Position numbers and translations under genes: made by a program. This document shows positions 18,984-27,275 of a stretch of DNA of 64,000 bases, piece by piece. A model generated the notes under the pieces. It saw only the letters and a list, made by a program, of their open reading frames with translations, was not told where the DNA came from and made no database searches. The DNA is from Pseudolabrys sp. FHR47. GTDB lineage: Bacteria > Pseudomonadota > Alphaproteobacteria > Rhizobiales > Xanthobacteraceae. The stretch covers positions 1,367,001-1,431,000 of the forward strand of contig NZ_CP039740.1 in the NCBI RefSeq assembly GCF_005153485.1. The letters are read 5' to 3'. Within the stretch, counting starts at the first letter, position 1. Each line of letters begins with the position of its first letter.

Positions 18984-19538
18984 CTAAAGGTGACGCAGGA
19001 AGATCAATTCCGAGTCGTCATACGCCCGCCGCTCCAACTCCTCGAAACCCTCGGGCGCGACGAACTTCGCGCTGGTTGCTTCCTCGACGACAACCAGCGC
19101 ACCCTTCGTCAACCAGCCGCCGTTGCGGGCCGAGGCGAGCGCCTTTTCGGCGAGGCCCTTACCGTAAGGCGGATCGAGGAAGGCGAGTGTGAACGGCTCG
19201 AGCGGATGGGCCGGGCCGAGCTTGGTGGCGTCGCGGCGGAAGATGCGGCTGGTGCCGCCAAGGCCGAGCTGCTCGGTGTTGTTGCGCAACAAGGAGCGCG
19301 CCTCGACGCCGTCATCGACGAACAGCACATAGGCTGCTCCACGAGACAAAGCCTCGATGCCGAGCGCGCCGGTGCCGGCGAATAGATCGAGCACCCGCGC
19401 GCCTTCCACCGGATTGCCGTAGCCATGCGTCAGGATGTTGAACAGCGACTCGCGCAGGCGATCGGCGGTCGGGCGCAGCCCTTCGCCTTTCGGCCCGGCG
19501 ATGGGACGCGAGCGCAAGCGGCCGCCGACGACTCTCAT
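18984..19538 (-). CDS. rsmD: 16S rRNA (guanine-966-N2)-methyltransferase
   Basis: 184 residues, typical length. It opens MRVVGGRLRSRPI with the conserved RPTADRLRESLFNIL segment. SAM-binding motif I is LDLFAGTGALGIEALSRGA (about 50-68), and the catalytic motif IV is FLDPPYGKG. It methylates G966 of 16S rRNA in the small subunit. It overlaps the end of rluB by ATGA, a pairing that is standard in Rhizobiales. Confidence 0.95.
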   Translation of the reverse strand: MRVVGGRLRSRPIAGPKGEGLRPTADRLRESLFNILTHGYGNPVEGARVLDLFAGTGALGIEALSRGAAYVLFVDDGVEARSLLRNNTEQLGLGGTSRIFRRDATKLGPAHPLEPFTLAFLDPPYGKGLAEKALASARNGGWLTKGALVVVEEATSAKFVAPEGFEELERRAYDDSELIFLRHL

Positions 19539-20494
19539 TTGCTGTTTCTCGGATAGGCGGGGCGGGGCCCGCTCTTGGACCGGTCGCGGCGCGGACGCTT
19601 CTTCTGTTGTGAGCGCGGCTCCTTCTCGCGGCCCCAGGCGGTCACCTCTTCGCGCTGCCGCGGCGCAGGAGCCTCTCGTCGCGGCGCCATGTTGCGCTTG
19701 CGCGGCATGCGCTCGTCATCGCTCACCAGCGGCGCCGAGAAGTCGGCGCCAGATTGCTCCACGATTTTCTCGCCGAGTTCGGCGCGGAGGGCCGCGGTCT
19801 CGACTTCCTTGACCTCGCCCTCGGGCAGATCGCCGAGCATGAAGGGGCCGTAGGAGACGCGGATTAAGCGGTTGACGCGCAGGCCGAGCGACTCCAGCAC
19901 CTTGCGCACTTCGCGGTTCTTGCCTTCTCTAATGGCGAAAGACAGCCACGCATTGGCACCCTGCTGGCGTTCGAGCAGAGCCTCGATGGCGCCGTAGTGG
20001 ACGCCGTCGATGGTGATGCCATCGCGCAGTTTGTCGAGCGTCGGCTGATCGATGCGGCCATTGGCGCGCACGCGGTAGCGGCGCAGCCAAGCCGTGGCCG
20101 GCAGTTCGAGCGTTCGCGCGAGCCCTCCGTCATTGGTCAGCAGCAGCAGTCCCTCGGTGTTCATGTCGAGGCGGCCGATGCTGATGAGCCGCGGTAGTTT
20201 CTTCGGCAACGCGCCGAAAATGGTCGGACGGCCTTCGGGGTCGGAATGCGTCGTCACCAGCCCGCGCGGCTTGTTGTAAAGGAACAGCCGGGTGCGCTCG
20301 CGGCGCGGCATTGGCGTGCCGTCAATCACGATGCGGTCGGCGGCGGTGACGTTGAGCGCCGGCGAGGTAATGACCTGGCCGTTGACCGAGACGCGGCCCT
20401 GCTCGATCCAGACCTCGGCCTCGCGGCGGGAGGCGAGCCCCGCGCGGGCCATGACCTTGGCGATGCGCTCGCCGCTGCTGGGTTTGTCGCTCAT
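19535..20494 (-). CDS. rluB: 23S/16S rRNA pseudouridine synthase, RsuA/RluB family
   Basis: 319 residues. An N-terminal S4 RNA-binding domain (about 8-65) is followed by the RsuA-type catalytic domain. The catalytic Asp is D110 in SIGRLDMNTEGLLLLTNDG. The C-terminal 80 residues are Arg/Lys/Pro-rich and disordered, a common rhizobial extension that may bind RNA. RluB modifies U2605 of 23S rRNA; RluE/RluF/RsuA relatives cannot be fully excluded. It is co-transcribed with rsmD and divergent from tadA. Confidence 0.9.
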   Translation of the reverse strand: MSDKPSSGERIAKVMARAGLASRREAEVWIEQGRVSVNGQVITSPALNVTAADRIVIDGTPMPRRERTRLFLYNKPRGLVTTHSDPEGRPTIFGALPKKLPRLISIGRLDMNTEGLLLLTNDGGLARTLELPATAWLRRYRVRANGRIDQPTLDKLRDGITIDGVHYGAIEALLERQQGANAWLSFAIREGKNREVRKVLESLGLRVNRLIRVSYGPFMLGDLPEGEVKEVETAALRAELGEKIVEQSGADFSAPLVSDDERMPRKRNMAPRREAPAPRQREEVTAWGREKEPRSQQKKRPRRDRSKSGPRPAYPRNSK

Positions 20495-20530
20495 TTGTCT
20501 CCGCCGTGATGCCCGGCTATGAGGGCGTTT

Positions 20531-20977
20531 ATGGCATCACCTTCGTTCATGCAACTCGCCCTCGAGGAGGCCCGCGCCGCGGCCGCGCGTGGCGAGGTGC
20601 CGATCGGCTGCGTCATCGTCCGGGACGGCGAGGTGGTGGCGCGCGCCGGTAACCGGACGCTCGCCGACAAGGACCCGACGGGGCATGCCGAGTTGATCGC
20701 CATCCGGGTGGCGGCGGCTAAAATCGGCACAGAGAGGCTGACCGGCTGCGATCTCTATGTGACACTCGAGCCCTGCACCATGTGCGCGGCGGCTTTGTCC
20801 TTCGCCCGCATCAGACGGCTCTATTTCGGTGCCAGCGACCCGAAGGGCGGGGCGGTGGAGAGTGGCGTGCGCTTTTTCGACAGCCCCGCCTGCCACCACA
20901 GACCGGAGGTCTATGGCGGCATTGGTGAGGCCGAATGTGCTGCGCTGTTACGGGAGTTCTTCGCGGCGCGGCGCTGA
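20531..20977 (+). CDS. tadA: tRNA-specific adenosine deaminase
   Basis: 148 residues from the ATG at 20531, preferred over 20519 because GAGGG precedes it at good spacing. Zinc-site motifs are H52-A-E54 (GHAELIAI) and P81-C82-T-M-C85. TadA converts A34 to inosine in tRNA-Arg(ACG), which is essential for decoding. Divergent from rluB/rsmD with only a few dozen bases for both promoters. Confidence 0.95.
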   Translation: MASPSFMQLALEEARAAAARGEVPIGCVIVRDGEVVARAGNRTLADKDPTGHAELIAIRVAAAKIGTERLTGCDLYVTLEPCTMCAAALSFARIRRLYFGASDPKGGAVESGVRFFDSPACHHRPEVYGGIGEAECAALLREFFAARR

Positions 20978-21002
20978 CTCGCGCGCGCAATAGGAGGGCG
21001 CC

Positions 21003-21200
21003 TCAGACTCTGATGTCGATGAGGCGGCCGGGATCGAGCGACAAGGAGTCCTGTGTCGCCTCGCTGTCGTTGTCGCCGTCGGATGTGTCGACGTGCTTGG
21101 CGAGCGACCGCTCGCCCTCACGATCCTGCGGTTGCCTGCGTTGCTGTAGGGTGCCGGCAAAAGGCGAGATGCCGCGGATTCCGATACTGGAGTCCGTCAT
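21003..21200 (-). CDS. Small conserved-looking protein of unknown function (65 aa)
   Basis: A perfect AGGAGG ribosome site lies 6 bases before the ATG at 21200, which makes this short frame believable despite its length. The product is hydrophilic and Asp/Arg/Ser-rich, starting MTDSSIGIRGISPFAGTLQQ and ending PGRLIDIRV, with no signal peptide, Cys or membrane helix. It lies between tadA (convergent) and the phosphotransferase gene. Function is not recognised. Confidence 0.6.
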   Translation of the reverse strand: MTDSSIGIRGISPFAGTLQQRRQPQDREGERSLAKHVDTSDGDNDSEATQDSLSLDPGRLIDIRV

Positions 21201-21301
21201 GGATATCCTCCTGTCGCGGTTAAGATACGCAAACCCGCCTGAAGGAACCGCGGACAAAACCGCTCGGATACCTGTAAAATGATTTGTTTATTTGAAGTTG
21301 T

Positions 21302-22387
21302 TTATTCGCCTGCGCCGGCCTGACGCGCGAATTCCCAGGCCTTGTCGGCCAGCGGCCGGATCATTTCGGCCCTGGCTGGGGCGTGATCCGATGTTGCGGT
21401 GCCGTCGCGGACGCGGCCGATGATGCCCTGCAGGATCGCGGCGATACGGAAGAAGTTGTAGGCGAGGTAGATATCGAGGTGCGGCCGCGGGTCGAGCCCG
21501 GTGCGCGCCACATAATCGTCGACATAATCGGCCATCGACGGAATACCGAGCGCGCCGAGATCGTGGCCGTGCAATGTTGCGGTGCCGGCGGCGCTTTCGC
21601 TCGGCGGCATGTGCCAGGCCATGAGGTGATAGGTGAAATCGGCGAGCGGATCGCCGAGCGTCGACAATTCCCAGTCGAGCACTGCGATAATCGATGGTGA
21701 ATCTCTGGCAATGATCAGATTGTCGATGCGGAAATCGCCATGCACCAGCCGCGGCGAACCGGCCGGCGGAATGTGGCGCGGCAGCCACTCGATGAGCTTT
21801 TCCATCGGCTCAATCGTCTCGGTCTGCGAGGCGCGGTATTGCTTCGACCAGCGCTCAACCTGCCGCGCGACATAGTTCTCGCCCTTGCCGTAGTCGGCAA
21901 GGCCGATCTCCGCCGGCTCGAACGCATGCAGCCGCGCGATGGTGTCGTTCATGGAATCGTACACCGCGGCGCGCTCGGCCGGGTCGGAGCCGGGCATCGA
22001 CGGCTCCCAGAACACGCGGCCGTCGGCGAAGCTCATGACATAGAACGCTGTACCGGCGACGCTCTCGTCGGCGCAATAGACGAGCGGCTCGGCGACCGGA
22101 AAGTCCTGCGCATGAAGCGCGCCGATGACGCGATACTCGCGGTCCACCGCATGCGCCGACGGCAGCAATTTGCCCGGCGGCTTGCGGCGCAGCACGTAAC
22201 GCCGCGCCGGTGTCTCCAGAAGATAAGTCGGGTTCGATTGGCCGCCCTTGAACTGCCGCGCCGTCAGCGGCCCGGCAAAGCCGTCGATATGCCTGGCGAG
22301 ATAATCGGCGAGCCGCGCCTCGTCCAGGCGCAGCGCGGCCGGCGCTTCCTTGGTGCCGGAGAAGGCTTGCTGGCGATTGATCGACAT
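21302..22387 (-). CDS. Phosphotransferase (APH/choline-kinase-like, ACAD10/11 N-terminal type)
   Basis: 361 residues from MSINRQQAF. The kinase-like fold shows an N-terminal nucleotide loop (FKGGQSNPTYLLE, then VLRRKPPG with the ATP-binding Lys region). The catalytic loop is LVHGDFRIDNLI and the metal motif is VLDWELSTLGDPLADF. Relatives are fused to or clustered with acyl-CoA dehydrogenases and phosphorylate hydroxyacyl-CoA or similar substrates. Here it follows the dehalogenase gene by 13 bases, so the two are probably one operon. Substrate unknown. Confidence 0.85.
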   Translation of the reverse strand: MSINRQQAFSGTKEAPAALRLDEARLADYLARHIDGFAGPLTARQFKGGQSNPTYLLETPARRYVLRRKPPGKLLPSAHAVDREYRVIGALHAQDFPVAEPLVYCADESVAGTAFYVMSFADGRVFWEPSMPGSDPAERAAVYDSMNDTIARLHAFEPAEIGLADYGKGENYVARQVERWSKQYRASQTETIEPMEKLIEWLPRHIPPAGSPRLVHGDFRIDNLIIARDSPSIIAVLDWELSTLGDPLADFTYHLMAWHMPPSESAAGTATLHGHDLGALGIPSMADYVDDYVARTGLDPRPHLDIYLAYNFFRIAAILQGIIGRVRDGTATSDHAPARAEMIRPLADKAWEFARQAGAGE

Positions 22388-22400
22388 AACGTGCCGTCCC

Positions 22401-23303
22401 TCAGGCTTGGAAGAAGGCGAGCAGCGCCGCCGCCGTTTCGTCCGGATTTTCTTCGGGCAGGAAATGTCCCGATGCGATGGCGCGGCCTTCGACCCTGGTC
22501 GCCCAGCGCCGCCAGACGTCGAGCGGGCCGGCGGTCTGGCCGGGAAAGCCACCCGAGCCCCACAGTGCCAGCATCGGACAGTCGATGTTGCGACCGGCAG
22601 CGCGGTCGGCTTCGTCATGGGCAAGGTCGGTGGTCGCGCCGGCGCGGTAGTCCTCGCAGAAGGCGCGGATGTGCACGGGTTGCGACGCCGACGCGCGATA
22701 ATGAGCGAGCGCCGCGGGATCGAAGGCGGAAAGGTCCTTGGCCAAGGTCCAGCTCGCCAACGTGCGTTCGAGATAGAAGGCCGGCTCGTGGGCGATCAGC
22801 TTCTCCGGCAGCGGCGCCGGCTGCGCCAGAAACATCCAGTGATAGGTCTTGAGCGCCAGTTTATAATCCATCGCCCGCCACATCTCGACGGTCGGCATGA
22901 TGTCGAGCGTTGCAAGGCGTTCGACGCAGGCCGGATGATCGAGCGTCAGGCGATAGGCGACACGGCCGCCGCGATCATGGCCGGCGAGACGAAAGCGTGT
23001 GTGGCCGAGCGCGGCCATGAGTTCGACCATGCCCTTCGCCATCGAGCGCTTGTCATAGGGCGTGTGGTTCTCGTTAGGCTCGGGCGCGGCGGACGCGCCA
23101 TAGCCGGGCAGGTCGGCCATGACCAGGGTGAAATGGTCCTTCAGCTTCGGCGCGACGCGATGCCATAGGACGTGCGTCTGCGGATAGCCATGCAGCAGCA
23201 GAAGCGGCGGCCCGTTGCCGCCGAAGCGCGCGAACAATCGCCCCGCAGAGGTGTCGATCTCGCGCGCGGAAAATCCTGGGAACAGATCGGCAAGTTCCGG
23301 CAT
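22401..23303 (-). CDS. Haloacetate (fluoroacetate) dehalogenase, alpha/beta hydrolase fold
   Basis: 300 residues from [11 protein letters not shown]. Counting from this start, every catalytic residue recalled for the Rhodopseudomonas palustris fluoroacetate dehalogenase RPA1163 falls at the same number: nucleophile D110 with R111 and R114 (GHDRGGR), D134 (TLDIMP), halide pocket H155-W156 (KTYHWMFL) and Y219 (CEDYRAG), and H280 (SGHFLPEE). The oxyanion region is LLHGYPQTH. The predicted reaction is haloacetate plus water to glycolate plus halide, in the cytosol, possibly including C-F cleavage. It heads a two-gene operon with the phosphotransferase. Confidence 0.88.
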   Translation of the reverse strand: MPELADLFPGFSAREIDTSAGRLFARFGGNGPPLLLLHGYPQTHVLWHRVAPKLKDHFTLVMADLPGYGASAAPEPNENHTPYDKRSMAKGMVELMAALGHTRFRLAGHDRGGRVAYRLTLDHPACVERLATLDIMPTVEMWRAMDYKLALKTYHWMFLAQPAPLPEKLIAHEPAFYLERTLASWTLAKDLSAFDPAALAHYRASASQPVHIRAFCEDYRAGATTDLAHDEADRAAGRNIDCPMLALWGSGGFPGQTAGPLDVWRRWATRVEGRAIASGHFLPEENPDETAAALLAFFQA

Positions 23304-23371
23304 GACGAGGTTCTCCCTGCAACGGGACATCCTATCCCGTTGGCAAGGTCGCCGTCACGATGTCGTGCCCA

Positions 23372-23405
23372 AGCGGCAAGGCCCGATGTTTCGGGCCTTG
23401 CCGCT
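23372..23405 (-). terminator. Strong hairpin behind the 84-aa exported protein gene
   Basis: Perfect 15-base stem AGCGGCAAGGCCCGA / TCGGGCCTTGCCGCT with a TGTT loop, starting 14 bases after the stop codon at 23419 on the minus strand. No T-run follows, so it may act as a Rho-assisted terminator or as an mRNA 3' end stabiliser. Confidence 0.65.
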
Positions 23406-23418
23406 GGCAGGGATGAGA

Positions 23419-23673
23419 TCAGTTGCCGGCGTAGTCCGCCGGGCTGCCTTCGCGGACGAGTTCGCCGCGGATGAACGGGTCGGGATCAGCACCGATCACC
23501 TGGCCGTTAAGCACGACGAACTGCGACACCGGGCTATAGGCATAGGCGGCTTCCGCAGCGGTGTAAGCCCGCGGCATGGTCGATGCATTGTTGTTACGCG
23601 AGTGCTTCGACGCAGCGAGGGCAGGCGACGCAGCGACAGCGGCGAGAACGCCGGCGATGAAAATCTTCTTCAT
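23419..23673 (-). CDS. Small exported protein of unknown function (84 aa)
   Basis: Starts MKKIFIAGVLAAVAASPALA, a textbook signal peptide (1-20), behind a GGAG ribosome site. The mature part is about 64 residues, Asn/Ala/Tyr-rich, with a C-terminal segment GADPDPFIRGELVREGSP seen in small periplasmic proteins of Bradyrhizobium-like bacteria. No Cys. It is monocistronic and ends in a strong hairpin, pointing to a stable, abundant mRNA. Function unknown. Confidence 0.7.
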   Translation of the reverse strand: MKKIFIAGVLAAVAASPALAASKHSRNNNASTMPRAYTAAEAAYAYSPVSQFVVLNGQVIGADPDPFIRGELVREGSPADYAGN

Positions 23674-23788
23674 AGTTCAACTCCAGTAGCTTGCCCTTGC
23701 AGCACAGCTAGGGAGGAGCCACTCGAAGGCGAGCCCGCGCGAACGCATGCGTGGCATGCACTCGGACATTTATGCGGCGTTTATGTGC

Positions 23789-25060
23789 TTACTTCTCGCG
23801 CGCGATGGCCTGCCAGCCGATGTCGCGGCGGCAGAAGCCTTCAGGCCAGTCAATCCTATCAACGGCTTCGTAGGCCCGTGCTTGCGCCTCGGCCACGGTC
23901 TTGCCGCGCGCGCAGACATTAAGAACGCGTCCGCCATTGGCGACGATGTTGTCGCCCTCGGCTTTGGTGCCGGCGTGAAAGATCTCGACGCCGTCGATCT
24001 CGGCCGCGGCGTCGAGGCCCTTGATCACGGTGCCCTTGGCATAGCTGCCCGGATAACCTTTCGCGGCCATCACCACGGTGAGCGCGGCGTCGCCGTACCA
24101 GCGCAGGTCGAAATTCTTGAGTTGTCCGTCGCGCGCGGCGATCAGCGCCGGCAGAATGTCTGACATCATGCGCAGCATGATGACCTGCGTTTCCGGATCG
24201 CCGAAGCGCACATTGTATTCGATGAGCTGCGGCCCATCCTTGGTGATCATGAGGCCGGCGAACAGCACGCCCTTGAACGGCGTGCCGGCTTTCTTCAGCG
24301 CGGCCACCGTCGGCAGCACGATCTCGTCCATCACGCGCTTGTTCATTGCTTCGGTCATCACCGGTGCCGGCGAATAGGCACCCATGCCGCCGGTGTTGGG
24401 CCCCTTGTCGCCGTCATAGGCGCGCTTGTGGTCTTGCGCCGAGGCGAGCTGCAGCGCGGTGTCGCCGTCGCACAACGCGAAGAACGAGGCTTCTTCGCCG
24501 ATGAGGCAATCCTCCACGACCACCTCCGCCATGTCGCCGAGGCCACCGGAGAAGATCATGTCGATGGCGGCTTCGGCGTCGTCGACGGTCGATGCGACAA
24601 CGACGCCCTTGCCGGCGGCGAGACCGTCGGCCTTGACCACGATCGGCGCGCCTTGCCGGCGGACATAGGCCTTGGCGGCGGCGCCGTCGGTGAAGCGCTC
24701 ATAGGCGGCGGTCGGAATGTTGTTGGCCTTGCACAGGTCCTTGGTGAAGCCCTTGGAGCCTTCGAGCTGCGCGGCGGCCCTGGCCGGGCCGAAGGTCTTG
24801 ATGCCGGCGGCTTCGAGATCGTCGACGATGCCGGCGACCAGCGGCACTTCCGGGCCAACCACGACGAAGTCGATTTTCGCGTTCTTGCAAAAGGCGATCA
24901 CGGCCGGATGATCGGCGATGTCGAGCGCGACGCATGTCGCCTCCTGCGCGATGCCGGCATTGCCGGGGGCGCAGTAGAGCTTGGTCGTCAGCGGGCTGGC
25001 GGCGATCTTCCAGGCCAGCGCGTGCTCGCGGCCGCCGGAACCGAGAATGAGGATGTTCAT
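23789..25060 (-). CDS. purD: Phosphoribosylamine-glycine ligase (GAR synthetase)
   Basis: 423 residues. It opens [19 protein letters not shown], the PurD signature. The ATP-grasp domain includes [15 protein letters not shown] (about 141-155), [12 protein letters not shown] and the metal site region [14 protein letters not shown]. It catalyses the second step of purine synthesis (PRA + Gly + ATP). It stands alone, without other pur genes, as is usual in Rhizobiales. Confidence 0.96.
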   Translation of the reverse strand: MNILILGSGGREHALAWKIAASPLTTKLYCAPGNAGIAQEATCVALDIADHPAVIAFCKNAKIDFVVVGPEVPLVAGIVDDLEAAGIKTFGPARAAAQLEGSKGFTKDLCKANNIPTAAYERFTDGAAAKAYVRRQGAPIVVKADGLAAGKGVVVASTVDDAEAAIDMIFSGGLGDMAEVVVEDCLIGEEASFFALCDGDTALQLASAQDHKRAYDGDKGPNTGGMGAYSPAPVMTEAMNKRVMDEIVLPTVAALKKAGTPFKGVLFAGLMITKDGPQLIEYNVRFGDPETQVIMLRMMSDILPALIAARDGQLKNFDLRWYGDAALTVVMAAKGYPGSYAKGTVIKGLDAAAEIDGVEIFHAGTKAEGDNIVANGGRVLNVCARGKTVAEAQARAYEAVDRIDWPEGFCRRDIGWQAIAREK

Positions 25061-25207
25061 GGCGCTGCCCTGTCCGATACCGCCCCGGCCTTAGCGGGCG
25101 GAACCGGCGGGGACAAGTCCCGGGGCCAGGGGTATCGACAGGGACGTAGCGTTTTCGAGCGAAGCAGGTACCGGTTCGCGTGAAGAAAACGCCTCAAAAA
25201 AGAAGCG

Positions 25208-25456
25208 CTAGTCGTCCGAGTGCACGAAATGCGGGTGAGCGGTGCGCTCCTCGACGTGGTGCACATAGTCCTGGAGGGTCTCGTAATCGTGCATGCTGCC
25301 GATGCCGTTGAAGCGCAATTCGGTGCCGCAGGTCGGGCAGCGGACGCGGTCGCCGTGGACCACGCGCTGCAGGCGCTCGTGGAATGTGGTCCGGCAGTCG
25401 CCGCAGCGGACCCGCACCCGGATGTTCTCGGCCTGATGTTCCAGCGGATTGGTCAT
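25208..25456 (-). CDS. Small zinc-ribbon protein (82 aa)
   Basis: Four cysteines arranged as C18-G-D-C21 and C40-P-T-C43 form a zinc ribbon with an intervening basic strand. The C-terminus is His/Asp-rich (YVHHVEERTAHPHFVHSDD) and may bind metal as well. No signal peptide. It is divergent from xseA with about 108 bases between starts. Such stand-alone ribbons often bind RNA, DNA or partner proteins; no function can be assigned. Confidence 0.72.
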   Translation of the reverse strand: MTNPLEHQAENIRVRVRCGDCRTTFHERLQRVVHGDRVRCPTCGTELRFNGIGSMHDYETLQDYVHHVEERTAHPHFVHSDD

Positions 25457-25564
25457 GATGTCGCTCCCGGGGCCATTCTCGTCCGGGAAGATTGACGGGA
25501 CCTTATGGGGATCGCGGCCGGGGCGCTATTCCGGCGCAGGGCTGGAGCGCGTATATCGAATGCG

Positions 25565-27154
25565 ATGCCGAGCCCCCGAATCCCTCCCGAGAGCCGCGCC
25601 GAGGCGCCCGCGTCCAATCTGACCGAATGGACCGTCTCGGAACTGTCCGCCGCGCTCAAGCGCACGGTGGAGGACGCCTATGGCTTCGTCCGGGTGCGCG
25701 GCGAGGTCTCAGGCTTCAGGGGGGCCTCGCCCTCCGGGCACTGCTATTTCCGCCTCAAGGACGACCGCGCCGTCATCGAGGGCGTGATCTGGAAGGGCGT
25801 CTACGGCCGGATGCGGGTCAAGCCCGAGGAGGGCCTCGACGTCATCGCCACCGGCAAGCTCACGACCTTCCCAGGCTCGTCGAAATACCAGATCGTCATC
25901 GACAGCCTCGAGCCGGCCGGCGTCGGCGCGCTGATGAAGCTGCTCGAGGAGCGCAAGAAGAAGCTCGCCGCCGAGGGCCTGTTCGACGAGGCGCGCAAGC
26001 AGCTCATCCCTTTTCTGCCCGAGGTGATCGGCGTCGTCACCTCGCCGACCGGCGCCGTGATCCGCGACATCCTGCACCGGCTGTCCGACCGCTTTCCGCG
26101 CCATGTGCTGGTGTGGCCGGTGCGGGTACAGGGCGAAGCGTCGGCGGCGGAAGTCGCCGCCGCCATCGAAGGCTTCAATAACCTGCCCGAGGGTGGCGCC
26201 ATTCCGCGTCCCGATCTCATCATCGTCGCGCGCGGTGGCGGGTCGCTGGAAGACCTGTGGTCGTTCAACGAGGAGATCGTGGTGCGTGCTGCGGCCGCGA
26301 GCATGATCCCGCTGATCTCGGCGGTCGGCCACGAGACCGACGTGACCTTGATTGATTTTGCCTCCGACAAGCGCGCGCCGACGCCGACCGCGGCGGCCGA
26401 GATGGCGGTGCCGGTGCGCGTCGAGTTGCTGCAGACGCTGAATGGGCTCGCCTCGCGCAATCTGGCGTGCATGCAGCGCGGCATGGAGCGGCTCAAGCGC
26501 GAACTGACGATGCTGTCGCGCGCGCTGCCGAAGGACATTCTCGCCGAGCCGCGCCAGCGCCTCGATACGCTCGCCGAGCGGTTGCCGCGGGCACTGCGTG
26601 CCAATGCGCATGTGCATCACACGCAGTACACCCGCGTTGCCACGCGGCTGGCGCCGCAGCTTCTGATCAATACCTTCGAGCGTCGCAAGGAGCGCTACAC
26701 CAGTCTCAATCAGCGCCTCAAGGCCAGTTTGCTGGCGAACGCGCAGGCCCACCATGCGCGCATCGAACGCGCGCGGGAACGCGTCACCGCCTTCGGCGAG
26801 CGCTCGCGCCGCGCGACTTTGGCGCTGCTGAAGCTGCATCACACCCGCATCGAGCGAGCCGAACGGCTGCTCGCGGCGTTCTCCTATCGCGAGGTGCTCA
26901 AGCGTGGCTTCGCGCTGGTCCGCGACGAGGCGGGCCAGCCGGTGCGTGCCGCGGCGCAAGTCGTGGCCGGCGCCGCGCTGGATATCGAATTCGCCGATGG
27001 CCGCTTGGCCGTCACCGCAGGAGGCGCATCGGTCGTGATGCGCGAGACGGTCGTTACGGAGACCACCGTGGTTGAAGTTGTGCCCAAGCCGCCGTCAAAA
27101 CCGAAGAAATCGCGCGACGAGGGCGGCGGCGGGCAGGGCAGTTTGTTCGGCTAA
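25565..27154 (+). CDS. xseA: Exodeoxyribonuclease VII large subunit
   Basis: 529 residues from ATG 25565. An N-terminal OB-fold (about 20-115: [22 protein letters not shown]) binds single-stranded DNA. The catalytic domain carries [31 protein letters not shown] and [18 protein letters not shown] long helical region (about 285-450) follows, as in the family. With XseB it degrades single-stranded DNA to oligonucleotides. The C-terminal tail is extended and Lys/Gly-rich. xseB is not in the window. Confidence 0.95.
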   Translation: MPSPRIPPESRAEAPASNLTEWTVSELSAALKRTVEDAYGFVRVRGEVSGFRGASPSGHCYFRLKDDRAVIEGVIWKGVYGRMRVKPEEGLDVIATGKLTTFPGSSKYQIVIDSLEPAGVGALMKLLEERKKKLAAEGLFDEARKQLIPFLPEVIGVVTSPTGAVIRDILHRLSDRFPRHVLVWPVRVQGEASAAEVAAAIEGFNNLPEGGAIPRPDLIIVARGGGSLEDLWSFNEEIVVRAAAASMIPLISAVGHETDVTLIDFASDKRAPTPTAAAEMAVPVRVELLQTLNGLASRNLACMQRGMERLKRELTMLSRALPKDILAEPRQRLDTLAERLPRALRANAHVHHTQYTRVATRLAPQLLINTFERRKERYTSLNQRLKASLLANAQAHHARIERARERVTAFGERSRRATLALLKLHHTRIERAERLLAAFSYREVLKRGFALVRDEAGQPVRAAAQVVAGAALDIEFADGRLAVTAGGASVVMRETVVTETTVVEVVPKPPSKPKKSRDEGGGGQGSLFG

Positions 27155-27160
27155 TCTCTT

Positions 27161-27248
27161 CGTCATGGCCGGGCTTGTCCCGGCCATCCACGCCTTTCTT
27201 GAGTTTGAAAGCAAGACGTGGATGCCCGGCACAAGGCCGGGCATGACG
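27161..27248. repeat. Palindromic repeat, GTCATGGCCGGGC...GCCCGGCATGACG type
   Basis: CGTCATGGCCGGGCTTGTCC pairs with GGCCGGGCATGACG in inverse order, and inner arms ATCCACGcCTTtCTT / AAGCAAGACGTGGAT also pair, so the element can fold into a long hairpin. It sits between the convergent xseA and TonB-receptor genes. This is a third class of dispersed repeat, frequent in Bradyrhizobium-like genomes. Confidence 0.82.
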
Positions 27249-27275
27249 GAGCAAGAGTGAGCGGTCCGAGATTGA

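Noticed and set aside
24428..25183. Plus-strand frame opposite purD
   Set aside because: Shadow of purD, which has full PurD and ATP-grasp motifs on the minus strand.
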